From Serripes groenlandicus (taxonomy: Eukaryota > Mollusca > Bivalvia > Cardiida > Cardiidae), in assembly GCA_031761405.1 (NCBI GenBank), contig JASEVX010000011.1, forward strand, positions 31,240,936 through 31,304,935: DNA of 64,000 bases. The letters are read 5' to 3'. Shown one piece after another: positions 1 to 10,765 of the stretch. The position numbers and the translations under genes are program-made. The notes under the pieces were generated by a model that saw only the letters and a program-made list of their open reading frames with translations, ran no database searches and had not been told where the DNA came from. Within the stretch, counting starts at the first letter, position 1. Every line of letters begins with the position of its first letter.

Positions 1-165
1 TTGCAGATTATATAACACTTTTTCTGCACATGTTTTCAAATCAGTCTAGACTTAAACATCATAGATAGTATATGGTTTTTAAAAGGCATAATTACATATT
101 GGTAGAGAATGTTTTATGGAACATGCAATGCTTTAGTGATGATACATATGTATATATAAATAATT

Positions 166-605
166 TGAATGGATAACCTATGACTTAAAGTGGAAAACAT
201 TGTGACAAATGGAGAAATTGCTTGTTTTGAGCAATTTCTTCTTTTGTCACTATGTTTTCAAAAAGCTGTCTGCTGTAGAGGGTCAGGAAGCATCTATATG
301 AGGGAAAAGTTTAATGCTTTTTAACCCTTTCACACTGACAGACACATCTGGAGAGAATGTCTTGAAAACATTGGGACAAAATAATAAATTACTTATAATG
401 AGCAATTTCTCCTTTTGCCACAATGCTTTCAACACTTTTCAATATTTTTGCCTATTTGTGTGTACTGTCGACTGGTTACTTTATTTATTCATTAAATTGC
501 TCCTTTTGCTACAAAGTTTACTCAATAATCATACTATCACTCTATAGATTTAATATTTATACCAAGATGTTTTCCCAAGTCCTCTGCTGCTGATTTGTTC
601 CAATG
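166..605. mobile_element. Two degraded TTAA-MITE relics
   Basis: Positions 166-318 hold the right half of a TTAA-MITE, with its hairpin core (gagaaattgc...gcaatttctt) and a decayed right end 'gggaaaagtttaa'. A second, more diverged copy begins at 'ttaaccctttcacac' (319) and decays after its hairpin, with a last recognisable block near 575-600. The short open frames here are translations of repeat DNA. Confidence 0.6.
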
Positions 606-910
606 GACAAAAGGATAGTCAATGCTTCTTAATTGAAAATATATTTTATGAAATAAATTATCTACACACAATCATATATTATTTTACAAAAACATTATAT
701 GTATCATAAAAGTTAACCAATTCAAAATAAAGATGATGCATTTTATGCCACTGCAGCAGATGACTTTCAAAAAGACTTTTATTTTCTTTAAAAATGATAA
801 AATACCCAGATGTTATTGAAGAATTTAAAACATTAAAATCACCAGATGTTTTTAAAGCATTCACACAGTTCATTCATGGCCAACCTGACTCAACACCCTT
901 GCATCTTTAT

Positions 911-1138
911 GTAATGGAAGGAAACAAACATTCATGCATCAATATGACCTCATTTTAACTCTGCACTGCTCATTTATAAGTTTATGTTAGTGTCGTTTAT
1001 GTTATGGGAGGAAACAAACATTCATGCAACAATTTGATCTCATTTTAACTCTGCAATGTTCATTTATCAGTTAACGTTGGTATCGTTTATGTTATGGGAG
1101 GAAACAAACATTCATGCACCAATTTGATCTCATTCTAG
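911..1138. repeat. 90-bp tandem repeat, about 2.5 units
   Basis: The block 'gaaacaaacattcatgca' recurs at 921, 1011 and 1101, giving a 90-bp period. The third unit is interrupted by a TTAA-MITE and resumes at 1358 ('ttaactctgcactg'). It lies just downstream of the minus-strand gene and may be part of its 3' UTR or flank. Units 1 and 2 keep 'cattttaactctgca', which is the empty site for the MITE insertion. Confidence 0.8.
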
Positions 1139-1361
1139 CCCTTTCTCTCATATAGGCGCTATGTGACGCCTCTGCAGCAGGCGGCTTTTTGAAAACATAG
1201 TGCCAAAAGAAGAAATTGCTCAAAACAAGCAATTTCTCCTTTTGCATCATTGTTTTCCACTATTATTCATAGGTTATCCATTCAATTATAGAGATTTTCT
1301 ATTTTTTGACAAAATATGTTCAAAGTCTGCTGAAGAACTGTTGTATGAGGGAAAGGGTTAA
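1135..1361 (+). mobile_element. TTAA-MITE (piggyBac-type), site-defining copy
   Basis: The element body 1139-1357 starts 'ccctttctctc' and ends 'gggaaaggg'. The right target copy is TTAA (1358-1361); the left copy has mutated to CTAG (1135-1138). Neighbouring tandem-repeat units keep the uninterrupted 'cattTTAActctgca', so element boundaries and the TTAA target are shown directly. The hairpin core lies at about 1190-1256. Confidence 0.85.
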
Positions 1362-1401
1362 CTCTGCACTGTTCATTTATCAGTTGATCATGATGTTAGT
1401 G

Positions 1402-3681
1402 TCATGATGCAGTTGTCTCTTCACTGCCTTTAGGTGGTGGTACATCTTTCTTTGGTGATTCAACAACTTCTTCCTTTTCTCCTTTCTTTGGGGATGCTGC
1501 TGCTGCCTCTTCTGCTTTCTCTTCCGACTTCTCGAGTTTTAAGATATTGAACACTTTAATGGTATTACTGCCCTCCTGACTGACAATGAGCTGTCCATGC
1601 TTATCGTTGGGAACAAAACATAACTGGTATGGTTTAACAAGTCCATCCATACCGTCATCCTGACATTCCTGATCTGTAATGAGAACCTGTAGACGCTTCC
1701 CTGTGGGCGACAGTACATACACATTGCTCTGTTCCCACTCGGTCACATAAACATTGTCATGGTTGTCAACAGTAAGACCACGTGGAGCAAGCAAACCAGT
1801 GTACTTGAACTTGATTTTTCCGGTTAAATCTAAATTGACTATGTACGAGTTCTGACGAATACAGTCCGAAACAATGACTTGTTTATCATTGCAACTGGTT
1901 GTGAAATAGAGAGGGAGTTTAAACAAACGATTTCCAGACAGATCTACAGATACGGTCCTTAGGCTTTTACCTTCGTAATCTAAAAGATCAATCTTGAAGC
2001 AGTTAATGTCGAGGTCGTGATAGCGGCCATCTTGGACAGAGGTCAAAATTCCCGCTTTGGTGCATTTGATACCACGGTTTGTACCATTGGTGAAGAACGA
2101 TTCTTTCAAAGTAAGCTTACCATCTGACATGCTTATTTTCTGGATACCCTCCTTGGAGAAAGGCTTTGTGAAGTAGGCACTACTGGCATCAACTGGACTT
2201 ACTGATATATCTTGGGGAATTGTATCCAGCTTTACACTGCTTAAGCATTCATCAAAAGCCTTGTTAAATAGTTTTATTTTTTTGTTTGCCATGTCAACCA
2301 CAACAATTTCACCGCTGGGGAATGTATCTATACCTGTGACCCAACATTTCTGGTCATCCTTCTGTTTTATATTCTTTTGATAGGCCAATTTCACCTGAAT
2401 GGGACGGTCTTCTCTCTTCAATTCCTTTATCTTTTTTGGTTTTACCACTTTTTCAGGAGCATGGTTAACCTTTAGTGTCGATTTTACTGTGGCTTTACTA
2501 GCTGACTGTGCCTTTTTTTCTTTACTCTTTGTTGTTTCTTTACTTGTGGATTTGGCAGATCCAGAGGATACTTTAGGAATTTTCTGTAACTTAGGGGTTT
2601 GAGCAAGAGATTTGATTGGGAGGGAGGATATTTTTGTCTTTGGTTTATTAAAGGTAATGATTTTGGTGATTTTAGTTTTTTCTTTATCAGCTTTTGGCTT
2701 GAATGCTGATGCTGCTTTAGCCTCTTTTTCCAATTTCTTCTGAAGTTTTTTCATTAACTTTTCAGCTGGTTTCATATCGCTTTTCTTAATAACTTTAATT
2801 TCTTCTTCATCACTATCAACTTCTATTTTCTTTATTTTAGGAGGCTGCTTTTTTACTGCCAAGGGTTTTGGACATGATTTTTCTGGTGTTTGTTGCTCTT
2901 TTGCTGGTAAATCCTCTGGTGTAGATTTTCTCTTATCCTGCAGAAAGGCCCTTAACTCTGATACACGTTTGGGAGAGACATTGACCTCGAAGTCTGCATA
3001 TTTTTTGTTTGGTGTGATTATCCTTCTCTTTCTTGGACTTTCTTCTTCTTCATTTGTACTTTCTGTCATTTTCCTTTTCTTCCCTTGACTTTCTGTTGTT
3101 TCCTTGGGTTGGATTTTTCCTGTTTGTTCTTTCTTTGCATTGGACACTTGTTCTTTCTTTACATTGGACACTTGTTCTTTCTTTACATTGGACACTTGTT
3201 CTTTCTTTGCATTAGACACGGTTACCTTTTTAGCTTTCGCTAGTTTTTGTTTACTTGGAGCAATTTTTGGTTTCTTAACTTCAGGCTTCTTCGATGCAAC
3301 TTGTTTTGTCTTTGATTTCGCTGCAGAAACTAGCTTTCCTCTTGTTACTGTGTTCTTACCTGAAGGAGTTACTTTTTTTGCTGCTACTGCTTTCGCAGGT
3401 TTCTTTGGAGTTGCCTTTTTTCCATTTTGTTTGGATACTGGCTTGCTCTTTACAGCAGACGGCTTTTTAACAATTGGTTTTCCTTTAACAGCACTGGCTG
3501 ATTTAGCTTTCGCTGCCTTGGTTGGTGCTTTCTTCACTTTAGATGCTGCAACTTTAGGCGTTGGTTTTTTGATGTTAGCAGCTCCGGTCTTCTTGGCTTG
3601 ATTTCCAGTTAACTTAGCCTTTTTAACAGGTGTTGTCTTACCAGCTTTATCCAACTTTCGCTTATTGCTTGAGACTGGCAT
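1402..3681 (-). CDS. Lysine-rich nuclear protein with C-terminal NHL/TRIM-type beta-propeller
   Basis: This is a 759-residue protein encoded in one exon. Residues 1 to about 480 are very rich in K, A, S, T and P, with histone-H1-like AKKAxK/SPKK-type motifs, clusters such as KKRKM and RKRR that should act as nuclear signals, an acidic SDEEE patch, and four tandem 8-residue repeats (VSNxKKEQ). Residues about 485-716 form repeated beta-strand units with NHL/TRIM-like signatures (for example 'GEIVVVDMANKKIKLF' and 'PRGLTVDNHDNVYVTE'). A charged 43-residue tail with two SPKK motifs follows. The open frame continues 68 codons upstream to 3885, but that part reads through a splice acceptor and a MITE relic. 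The ATG at 3681 lies 6 bases after a good acceptor (ttattatcag/gtaaac), so it is the preferred start. No RING or B-box is seen. Nuclear or chromatin location is inferred; the exact function is unknown. Confidence 0.85.
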   Translation of the reverse strand: MPVSSNKRKLDKAGKTTPVKKAKLTGNQAKKTGAANIKKPTPKVAASKVKKAPTKAAKAKSASAVKGKPIVKKPSAVKSKPVSKQNGKKATPKKPAKAVAAKKVTPSGKNTVTRGKLVSAAKSKTKQVASKKPEVKKPKIAPSKQKLAKAKKVTVSNAKKEQVSNVKKEQVSNVKKEQVSNAKKEQTGKIQPKETTESQGKKRKMTESTNEEEESPRKRRIITPNKKYADFEVNVSPKRVSELRAFLQDKRKSTPEDLPAKEQQTPEKSCPKPLAVKKQPPKIKKIEVDSDEEEIKVIKKSDMKPAEKLMKKLQKKLEKEAKAASAFKPKADKEKTKITKIITFNKPKTKISSLPIKSLAQTPKLQKIPKVSSGSAKSTSKETTKSKEKKAQSASKATVKSTLKVNHAPEKVVKPKKIKELKREDRPIQVKLAYQKNIKQKDDQKCWVTGIDTFPSGEIVVVDMANKKIKLFNKAFDECLSSVKLDTIPQDISVSPVDASSAYFTKPFSKEGIQKISMSDGKLTLKESFFTNGTNRGIKCTKAGILTSVQDGRYHDLDINCFKIDLLDYEGKSLRTVSVDLSGNRLFKLPLYFTTSCNDKQVIVSDCIRQNSYIVNLDLTGKIKFKYTGLLAPRGLTVDNHDNVYVTEWEQSNVYVLSPTGKRLQVLITDQECQDDGMDGLVKPYQLCFVPNDKHGQLIVSQEGSNTIKVFNILKLEKSEEKAEEAAAASPKKGEKEEVVESPKKDVPPPKGSEETTAS
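3125..3220 (-). repeat. 24-bp coding minisatellite (4 units)
   Basis: A 24-bp unit repeats four times inside the minus-strand gene and encodes VSNxKKEQ, where x is A or V. Units are nearly identical at DNA level, which suggests recent slippage. The unit is a multiple of three, so the frame is kept. Confidence 0.85.
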
Positions 3682-3687
3682 GTTTAC

Positions 3688-5417
3688 CTGATAATAAAAA
3701 TAACAAAATATATTAGTAAGACAAGCCAACCATCTTTTCATATTTTTTTTATTCTGTGATTTGTTAACCCTTTCCGGCTTTCCCACTAGCAGACAAAAGC
3801 TGATGCATCTGCAGCAGGTGACATTTGAAAACATTGTGGCAATATGAGCCTTTTCTTGAGACTTCTTTCTCCACAACGTTTTCAACTCTATTCTATAATT
3901 ATGTTACTTTAAAGTATTTAAATCCTTAGCAGTAGGCCTAACAGGGAGTTTCCATATTTTTGTCATATTTCCATAGGCATCTGCTGTGTATATGTGAAAG
4001 CATTTTAAGTTAGTGAAATAATAATTTGAATTCTGCATATTTATATAGCAATTTAGGCATACAACTTTCACAACTATTGAGGCTTGACCATAAGAAACAT
4101 TGACTGTTTATATATGTTGGGAATAATTTCAAAAGTGATTCTCCTGGCAATTTTAACTATAGGAAATATTTATATGGCTAAAATTACAGAAATGGATATT
4201 CTTTCAATTAAATCAATTTCAATTGATCATAATTCCTTTCCTGCATTTGCTCATAGCAAGCCTCTGACAACCCAGATCACTCAATCGGAATATATCCGTT
4301 AGTTAACTTAGATGATAAATCTGGTTATTTCATTAGATAGATTATTCATGTTGACTACTTTAAAACATTGATCCCATTTTTGACCAAGATAATTTACTTT
4401 TTTTATGCACCATCTCTTAGTTGAAATTGTGTCATAATAAAGGGGAAAAACATAGTACGGTCCCACTCATGGATAATGCATAATTAATCATTTAATCCAT
4501 TTCACCATGGATGTTACACTACCAATATATATTTTTTTACTAAAATCAGGAAGGGAGCAAAGCTGAAACCACAGCATGAAATGAGAACTAAGAATAAAGG
4601 GATATCAAAATTACTCCACACTAGCCTAATCAGCAGGTGGTATTAATAAACCATAAGACCCCAGACAGTCAGACACACTTACACAGCTGCCATGCCCACA
4701 AGATTCTATTGAAATGTGTTATATATATTTGTGAATCCCAGTATCCTTTCTCTGAATTTAAAATTAAATGTCTCTAACAGAATCATTTTCAGATTTCTTC
4801 AAAACAAATTTTGATCTTCCTTCCTGCATAAGTAAAGAGTGAGTGACCAAATAGTAATGCTAATGACAATGACTTCAGTTTGTGGTAGAACAAAACGTTT
4901 AGTTTACTGCAAAGATCAATAAATAATGAATATCTTTTGCATTTAGTGAAAACGATTTGGTACATGCATGTTGTATACAATTTTAGCCTAGTTTATGAAA
5001 GATATTATGTTCCTATTGTAATTTCCTGCATATAGATGTATGCATTGCTTGTCAAATAACAAACAGATGATAACATGAGCAAGCGAACGTCTAATTGTTC
5101 CACGGTGTTTACAAACAATGTGTCAGTAATTCCATATCACTTGCAGTATTTCACCGTGTTTGAAACGTAAATAAACCTGTTTTCCGGTTCGAATAATGCA
5201 GGTTTGCATATTCATCAATGACGAAAAGATAGAACAAATCTGGAGCAAACCATTTTGAATTACCCCACCCACTATTAACCCCATACAACAAACCCGAACC
5301 ACTCTGTCCGGACACGCCGACATTGCAGTTTCCAATGTTTTATTAATATATTCGCCTTCGTTCGTGTTTTAATGCACACAAAGTTTAAAAGTATTTAAAA
5401 AATTGTTTGCTACTTAC
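3688..5417 (-). other. Intron in the 5' leader of the minus-strand propeller gene
   Basis: Read on the minus strand, a consensus donor (cttg/gtaagta, at 5417) and acceptor (tttattatcag/g, ending at 3688) delimit a 1730-base intron just upstream of the ATG at 3681. It contains a MITE relic at about 3760-3895 and otherwise AT-rich sequence without recognisable exons. The intron is inferred from splice signals only. Confidence 0.6.
3760..3895. mobile_element. TTAA-MITE relic in the leader intron
   Basis: Sequence from 'ttaaccctttccggc' through 'gcagcaggtgac' and 'gaaaacattgtggc' matches the left arm of the TTAA-MITE; the right half is missing. It supplies the false N-terminal extension of the open frame that ends at 1402. 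Confidence 0.6.
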
Positions 5418-5500
5418 CAAGAATCAATTCAAAACGAAGGGTATTTGAGTATTTTCCGCTCTTGTTAGCGTAACGGGATTTTTCCGGTAAGAGGTCAAAG
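5418..5500 (-). other. Probable non-coding first exon of the propeller gene
   Basis: On the minus strand this stretch ends in a consensus donor (gattcttg/gtaagta). It is followed upstream by a locally less AT-rich segment containing a palindromic E-box. The transcription start is not determined, so the upper limit is approximate. Confidence 0.4.
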
Positions 5501-5522
5501 GCCAATGTCTATTTATATTATG

Positions 5523-5532
5523 GTCACGTGAC
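5523..5532. promoter_or_regulatory. Palindromic E-box GTCACGTGAC
   Basis: A perfect 10-bp palindrome with the CACGTG core lies about 105 bases upstream of the inferred first-exon donor of the minus-strand gene. It matches the consensus bound by USF/MITF/TFE-type bHLH-Zip factors (the CLEAR motif in vertebrates). Promoter function is inferred from position. Confidence 0.45.
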
Positions 5533-5935
5533 ATCCGAGTTTGCGTAATAGTCTAAATCGAATAGTACTCCGGTAACGGAATCATCTGAATATTTTCTCT
5601 CTCTATACATTTGGTTCATCTGAAATGCTATTCCTTTTTAAATATCATTTTCGTAATATTTGTTTAAAAAATTAAGAATTTACAATAAAAACCAGCTTGT
5701 TTTCTGTTAAAAGTCCTGAGTTTACACCAACATTTATGTAGGTAGTACAATATGATTACAATATGATTAGACATATTGTTACAGGTAAATACAGGTTGGA
5801 TCATTGATTGAACTTGACAGGTTTAACCTGTCCGTATTTTACCTTACCTGTTGTAACCCATATTTTGTTTGTTTCAAATTAATGACATAGATATCTACAG
5901 ACCAGTTAGACAATGTTTATAAATTTATTTAAAGA

Positions 5936-6172
5936 TTAACCCTTTCCCACATAGAGGTACCTTCTGATGCCTCTGCAGCAGACGCCTTATAAAACTATTG
6001 TGACAAAAGCTGAAATTGCTCATAATGATGAATTGCTCCCTTTACCACAATGATTTCATCTGTATTGAATAATTACGCTTTCATTCATAAAGATTTTCTA
6101 TATTTTTTACTAAATGTTTTCAAAGTCCTCTGCTGCAGATATGTTGTATGTATACATGTGAGAAATGGTTAA
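5936..6172 (+). mobile_element. TTAA-MITE, full length, diverged
   Basis: It starts 'ttaaccctttcccac' and ends 'gtgagaaatggttaa'. Both TTAA copies are present and internal blocks gcctctgcagcagac and ctctgctgcagat are recognisable. It lies between the two genes on the map, probably inside a Melted intron. Confidence 0.8.
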
Positions 6173-6391
6173 ATTCGGATGCATGTAATCCCATGTATTT
6201 TTGAATGATTATCCAAAATCATAGATGATTTCACTGTTCACCCTTTCCCACATACAAACATTCTGTTGCAGAACATTAGGAAAACATCTAGGAAATATGT
6301 AGAATATCTTTATAAATAATAGTTTAATTATTGAAAAGAGTTGAATACCTTGTTCTATGTAAGATATATTGTATTTGCTTGGGATGTCTAC

Positions 6392-6800
6392 CTGTCAGTC
6401 TGTCCCAAATTGTGTCTGATCCATATCTTTAGAACTGCTCAAAGGATTTTGAAATAACTAGCCACAAATGTTTACCATATTGAGACGATGTGAGCGCATG
6501 TTTCTGCCAGGTCACTTGAAGGTCAAGGTCATGCTTAGAGGTAAAAATTCACTATTTTGTGACCGCTCCATATCTCTTGTTACCGCTTGAAGGATTTTGA
6601 AATAACTCGCCATGCAGATGTGCAGAAAGCATGTTGCTGCCAGGTCAGTTGAAGGTCAAGGGCATTCTTTGAGGTCAAAGGTAATATGACTATTTTGTGA
6701 CAGCTCCATATCTATTGTACCGCTTGAAGGATTTTGAATTAACTCACCACAAATGTTACCCATATTGAGACAATGTGCATGCAGAGCTTATTTTTCTGCC
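6392..6800. repeat. Tandem 'gaaggtcaaggtcat' repeat, about two units
   Basis: Two to three diverged units of roughly 150-190 bp contain 'cttgaaggattttgaaataactcgcca' type blocks, shared phrases 'gccaggtca' and 'gaaggtcaaggtcat', and 'ccatatctattgtaccgc'. Similar arrays lie at about 31.1-31.4 and 32.8-34.3 kb. Confidence 0.6.
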
Positions 6801-6992
6801 ATTTTCGTTTTATTGAACATCCTGTATAGTTGAATTACTAACAAACTGCGACTGGTGTCAAGACATATATTTTTGTTTAAAAAACAACCATCTAGCTTTT
6901 ATGTAATTCCTAGTTTTACTTTCCCACGAGGCTGAAAAAAAAAACCCCTCTCATGTATAAAGTTACAAATAATGATATTCAATGTGTTTAAG

Positions 6993-7156
6993 GTCAGCAT
7001 GCATTATGCAGAGTATTACCTCAGATTTTCACTCAAAATCCGGAGCCAGTGGTAAGCAATGTGGATGGACTGGTACCCCTCCTAGAGCACTGTGGTGTAT
7101 CAGAGAGAGTCAGTCTCCTGCAGGTGTTTGGGATGATCGCAAAATCAAAACCAAAG
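6993..7156 (+). CDS. VEPH1: Melted exon (first visible), ARM/HEAT-like region
   Basis: It lies between acceptor gtgtttaag/gt and donor ccaaag/gtatac. It is entered with two bases completing a codon and leaves in phase 0. Only one frame fits the next exon; it encodes helical repeats ending [15 protein letters not shown]. An in-frame TAA immediately upstream forces the acceptor at 6992. Confidence 0.85.
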
Positions 7157-10100
7157 GTATACATAGTTTTCTTCTAGTACAAATATTTTAGACATTTGCT
7201 TACAAGTTTGTTTTCTTTTTTGTTAGATTATATGCAATAGACACATCATTAAATAAAGCATTTTGTAAGGTCTTGCAGAGCTATAGATAAGGGGTATTTT
7301 TCAAGTTCTAACATATATCCTATGTTATGGTACTATGTTAACCCTTTCCCTCATATGACAATTCTGCAGCAGACGACTTTGAACGTATTTTGTCAAAAAA
7401 TGGAAAATCTCTATAATTGAATGGATAACTTTGTGTCAAAAGGAGAAATTGCACGTTTTGAGCAATTTCTTCTTTTGTCACTATGTTTTCTAAAAGCCGT
7501 CTGCTGCAAAGGCGTCAGAAAGCGTCTATATGAGGGAAAGGGTTAATCGTCTCAATAAGGCGATTCTTTTGAGTACCTACAACATAGGATTTGGTTGAGA
7601 AAAAGGTGAAATATTGTGGGGAAAATACCTATTCACTCCCTCTTATCTAGTCCTCTGGTCTTGCTAAAAAGAATAATTTTCATAATAGCTTTGAAAACAC
7701 TTTAGCAAACACAAGGTATGTCTAAACTAATAATAGAATTGATATTTTCATTCACAGTTAACCCTTTCCCTCATACGACAATTCTGCAGCAGACGACTTT
7801 GAACGTATTTTGTCAAAACATAGAAAATCTCCATAATTGAATGGATAACCTATGACAAAAAGTGGAAAACATTGTGTCAAAAGGAGAAATTGCACGTTTT
7901 GTGCAATTTCTTCTTTTGTCACTATGTATACAAAAAGCCGTCTGCTGCAAAGGCGTCAGAAAGCGTGTATATGAGGGAAAGGGTTAAAAATGTCTCGGGG
8001 GGAAAAGTTGGAACAATAAATCTTCGTACCACCAAGTTTTCAAAATGTGCCAAAGAAAGAAATCCAAATGTAAACTTGGTCAGAGGTCCAGATAAGTGGG
8101 AGTATACAGCTCTTTTCCCCACAGTATCTTTTTTATGATCAAAGTCGAGTCCCGGTAGCTCAGTCGGTAACAACACGGGCTGTCAATCCAGGGGTTGCGA
8201 GATCGAATCCCGGCTCGGACAACTTTCTTCCCGACGATTGACAAAAGTTATTGCAACATGCGTCATTCGTCTTCCACCAATGGGCTAAGTCTATGTGGAA
8301 AAGCAGCCAGTTGCTTGGGAAGATTGTTGTGTGGAGTACTGGTGTGCGAAAACCAGGAAACATATGAGTATGTGAACTGGCCGCCGTGATATGAATGAGA
8401 AATTGTTAAAAACGGCGTTAAACCCCAATCAATCAATCAATCTTATGATCCAACCAAACCCTATGATTTTGGTACTCAAATTATTTTAGTACCCACAACA
8501 TAGGGTTACAGCGTCAAATAAATATTCCAGAACATGCAAAACGCCACTTATCTGGAGCTCTGCTTGGTCAGAGAAAGGGTTAACTCTTTCCCTCTTACAA
8601 CAATTGTGCAGCAGACGACTTTGAACATGTTTTGTCAAAAGATAAGAAAATTTCTATAATTGAATGGATAACCTATGACTAAAAGTGGAAAACATTGTGG
8701 CAAAAGGAGAAATTGCTCGTTTTGAGCAATTTCTTCTTTTGTCACTATGTTTTCAAAAAGCCATCTGCTGCAGAGGTGTCAAAAAACGTCTATATGAGGG
8801 AAAGGGTTAAAATTAAACAAATTATATATTTTTTTAACCCTTTCATATGTACTCAAACTCAATAAGGTAACAAATACATGTGTAACATTTTATATATTCA
8901 TATTTCAGACCTTAGAGACACATGTCGATAAATTCTGTGAGCACCTGTCAGTCAGCACCCTCATTAACTACATACTCAGCATGTTCATTGACCTGGCAAC
9001 AGCCAATCCTCTTGTGTTTGTGGATCATGTGACTCAGTTAAAGCTGTTCTCGGAGCAGCAGCCCATCTATATTCAACAGGTTGTACAGATAGTAGGGGCA
9101 GTCGGAACAGTGTCAAAGGTGAATCTTGTTTTATAGTAATACAGGGTTTCATTTATCTGTATATTAACCCCGCTTTCCAGCATGCAAGCAAATCTGCAGC
9201 AGAGGAATTAAAAAACCTCAATGCAAATTTTTTATGAAAAGTTTCTATATTTGAGAGTTTAATTTACATGATTAAGTTGAAACTCTCAAGCAATTTCAAC
9301 ATTTGCCTTTTTTTCTTTCAAAAGTTGTCTGCTATAGATTCTTCAACATACGTCTGTGAGTGGGAAAGGGCTGAATGCTCAAAACAAGCCATTTCTTCAT
9401 TTCTTTGACACGTAGGAATCACATAACGATACTCGTCGTCTGTCCTTCAGGTTGTGTGTTCACTCATCCGTCTGTTACGCTTTCATAATATTGAAAGCGG
9501 CATAAAACCCCAATAAAACTAAACTAAACTGTCATGCTTTGACTTACTGACTTATTATTAGGTGAGACATTTGTTACCTTCAATCACTCTTGCCTTACTA
9601 TGTTTTCAACTCTATATTTAAGGTTATACAGTTGAACCTGTATATAAAGACCACCATTTGGAAGATATCAAACTGGTCTTTGGTCACAGGTGGTCTTTAT
9701 TTGAAGGGTCATTTATGCAGATAATTATTAATTTGGAAACTAAAAGTGTGGTCGCTGTAGACTGAATAAATATTCTTAGGTGGTCATAAGCACAGGTTTG
9801 ACGGTACTTCCAATAATTGAGATGTTGAAAATAAATGTTGATATTTAAGAAATGAAGATATACTTTTTAAAGTTAAAAACAGTCTGGGAAAAGGAGAAAC
9901 TACGCATCTTGAGCATTTTCTCATTTTGCCACAGAAGATGTCTTCTGCAGTCACATCAAATTGCGTCTTCATTTTGGAAAGGGCTACCACCTGATGCACA
10001 TACATAGATGTCACTAGATCCAGACCTCTAGATAAGGAGCGTTTTGGTTGTTCTAAAATTCTTATTTTTATCCTCTAACCCTATGTTGTGGGTGCTCAAA

Positions 10101-10730
10101 AGAATCGTCTCAAGGAGATGATTATTTTGAGTACCCACAACATAGGGTTTGGTTGGATAATAAGAGAGATATTACGGGGAAAAGAGCTGTATACCGCTCT
10201 TTATCTGGACCTTTGCTAGATCCCCGTTTTACCTGACATAAATGATGTATTTCCAGGGTCATGCAGTGAGAACCATGAATTATTTAGTTGCCCAGTTAAC
10301 GCTTACAGATCAGTCAGCATTGGTGGGTGTTTTACAAGAGATTAAAGCCCTGGGCTTGTTACATCATGATCTTTTAGCAGACAACATGGGGGAAATCAAC
10401 AAGCTCTCACAGTGTGGTTCCAGCGCTGTAAGGCTGCTGGTCCATCAGCTTAAGGATGATCTGAAAAAATAGTAAGTTTTACTGCGGGGAATTTTAACCT
10501 GCCTGTCTACAGCTGGATCCAAAACTATAAAACTCTGAAAAACGTACTTGGTACTCAGAAAATGAACTCCATGTTTCTGATTGGTCAATATGGAGAATGA
10601 ATGTACTTCGAACCAATCAGATACTTGAGCATAAATTCTGTGAACAGACTAAACTGTTATAGTCTAAATAAAGTTGAAACCTGCTTATTGGAACTGTTAT
10701 GTTGTAGTTTTGGCTGTTTGGGGAGTGTGT

Positions 10731-10765
<35 letters not shown>

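Noticed and set aside
3104..3601. 165-codon plus-strand open frame
   Set aside because: It is the antisense shadow of the lysine-rich tail of the minus-strand gene; Phe/Leu-rich translation follows from AAG/AAA codons on the other strand.
3682..3885. 68-codon N-terminal extension of the propeller protein
   Set aside because: It reads through a good splice acceptor and a MITE relic; the extension peptide has MITE-derived sequence and no similarity to the rest.
7872..8138. Recurring small frames with FxFCHxVF-type peptides (also at 12120, 16413, 27156, 29640 and elsewhere)
   Set aside because: They are translations of the hairpin region of the TTAA-MITE in one frame, recurring only because the element recurs.
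8150..8225. Functional tRNA gene
   Set aside because: A and B boxes are present, but the cloverleaf is degraded and the sequence continues into a SINE body with target duplication.
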